This document shows, piece after piece, positions 63,862 to 64,000 of a stretch of DNA of 64,000 bases (within the stretch, counting starts at the first letter, position 1; each line of letters starts with the position of its first letter). The stretch is taken from contig NZ_JAECZC010000081.1 of the NCBI RefSeq assembly GCF_016056305.1, forward strand, positions 1 through 64,000. The letters are read 5' to 3'. This DNA comes from Amazonocrinis nigriterrae CENA67 (GTDB taxonomy: Bacteria; Cyanobacteriota; Cyanobacteriia; Cyanobacteriales; Nostocaceae). The position numbers and the translations under genes were made by a program. The notes beneath the pieces are model-generated. The model worked only from the letters and a program-made list of their open reading frames with translations, was not told the DNA's origin and made no database searches.

Positions 63862-64000
63862 TTAAAAAAACCTTGACAACCAATGAGCAAAGGTTTCTCC
63901 GTCCCAATCTTTAACCACAACACGAGGTAACAGGAAAAAGTTGTTATGCTGCTGAACTTTACCAACGATGCTAGAACAAGCACAGGTAAATCCAGCTTCT
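63862..64000 (-). CDS. Polysaccharide deacetylase-like protein, C-terminal end, cut by window edge
   Basis: The minus frame reads EAGFTCACSSIVGKV..NNFFLLPRVVVKDWDGETFAHWLSRFF before TAA (63862-63864). The LPRxxVxDWDGxxFxxxL ending fits polysaccharide deacetylase-family tails, but only about 45 residues are in the window. The following glycosyltransferase starts 2 bp later, so it is in the same operon. Confidence 0.6.
   Translation of the reverse strand, partial: EAGFTCACSSIVGKVQQHNNFFLLPRVVVKDWDGETFAHWLSRFF

Noticed and set aside
1-64000. tRNA, rRNA or known riboswitch genes
   Set aside because: I looked in the spacers for cloverleaf ends and T-loop GTTCGA motifs and found none I could support; a covariance-model search would be needed to be sure.

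Overview
The window looks like chromosomal DNA of a filamentous, probably heterocyst-forming cyanobacterium (Nostocales). The evidence is dense GCGATCGC (HIP1) palindromes, tandem 7-bp repeats between and inside genes, a chlorophyll-branch magnesium chelatase H subunit, cyanobacterial NDH-1 subunits (ndhH, ndhI), a XisH/XisI pair, hybrid histidine kinases, an NB-ARC/TPR protein and several insertion-sequence families. The exact genus cannot be read from the sequence.

Layout. 1-8.3 kb is a damaged area: an ISAs1-type transposase running off the left edge, the first codons of a thiamine-diphosphate enzyme, a pentapeptide-repeat protein, a GCS2-type glutamate-cysteine ligase gene split by one in-frame TAA, a solo tnpB element, a hydrolase and a phosphoribosyltransferase, then an ISKra4-like element inside 75-bp perfect inverted repeats. 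That element sits between the 3' stumps of a PRPP synthetase gene and ndhK. 8.3-10.4 kb carries ndhH and ndhI. 10.7-13.2 kb is an ISL3-type element with a four-helix-bundle gene inside its inverted repeats. 13.2-18.4 kb is an accessory region with a pair of small contractile-injection-system genes that appear to be joined by a programmed -1 frameshift, a Nif11-type small protein, a glycosyltransferase and a double-glycine-leader peptide with a repetitive Val-Thr-Gly core.

18.5-32.9 kb is mostly core: a DUF4870 membrane protein, lnt, gyrA, a CLC chloride-channel homologue, a secreted thioredoxin-fold-like protein, a histone-deacetylase-family hydrolase and a 1.4-thousand-residue double-kinase sensor. 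33-39 kb is a toxin-antitoxin and Uma2 neighbourhood with intact pairs (VapBC-like, HigBA), orphans (HicB) and joined fragments, plus a GHKL-ATPase/DUF4325 protein and xisHI. 39.2-45.2 kb holds chlH and an LpxB-like gene carrying two in-frame heptamer tracts. 45-52.6 kb has small proteins, a HicB gene with a damaged hicA, a probable effector-domain plus NB-ARC-TPR locus split by an in-frame TGA, and two period-3 tandem arrays (42 and 63 bp). 52.6-55.5 kb is an XPB-type helicase with its DUF790/Bax1-type nuclease and a small antitoxin-like gene. 56-58.7 kb is another hybrid kinase. 59-64 kb is an exopolysaccharide cluster (sugar transferase, epimerase, two family-2 glycosyltransferases, polysaccharide deacetylase end).

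The most unusual signals are: (1) the slippery site plus stem-loop between the tail-chaperone-like gene and its -1-frame extension at 15.08 kb; (2) the GG-leader peptide at 18.2 kb; (3) the rearrangement scar at 5.9-7.7 kb; (4) heptamer or palindromic repeats that have entered coding sequences in frame (ISL3 transposase, lnt, LpxB-like, NB-ARC). No rRNA, tRNA or CRISPR array was recognised.
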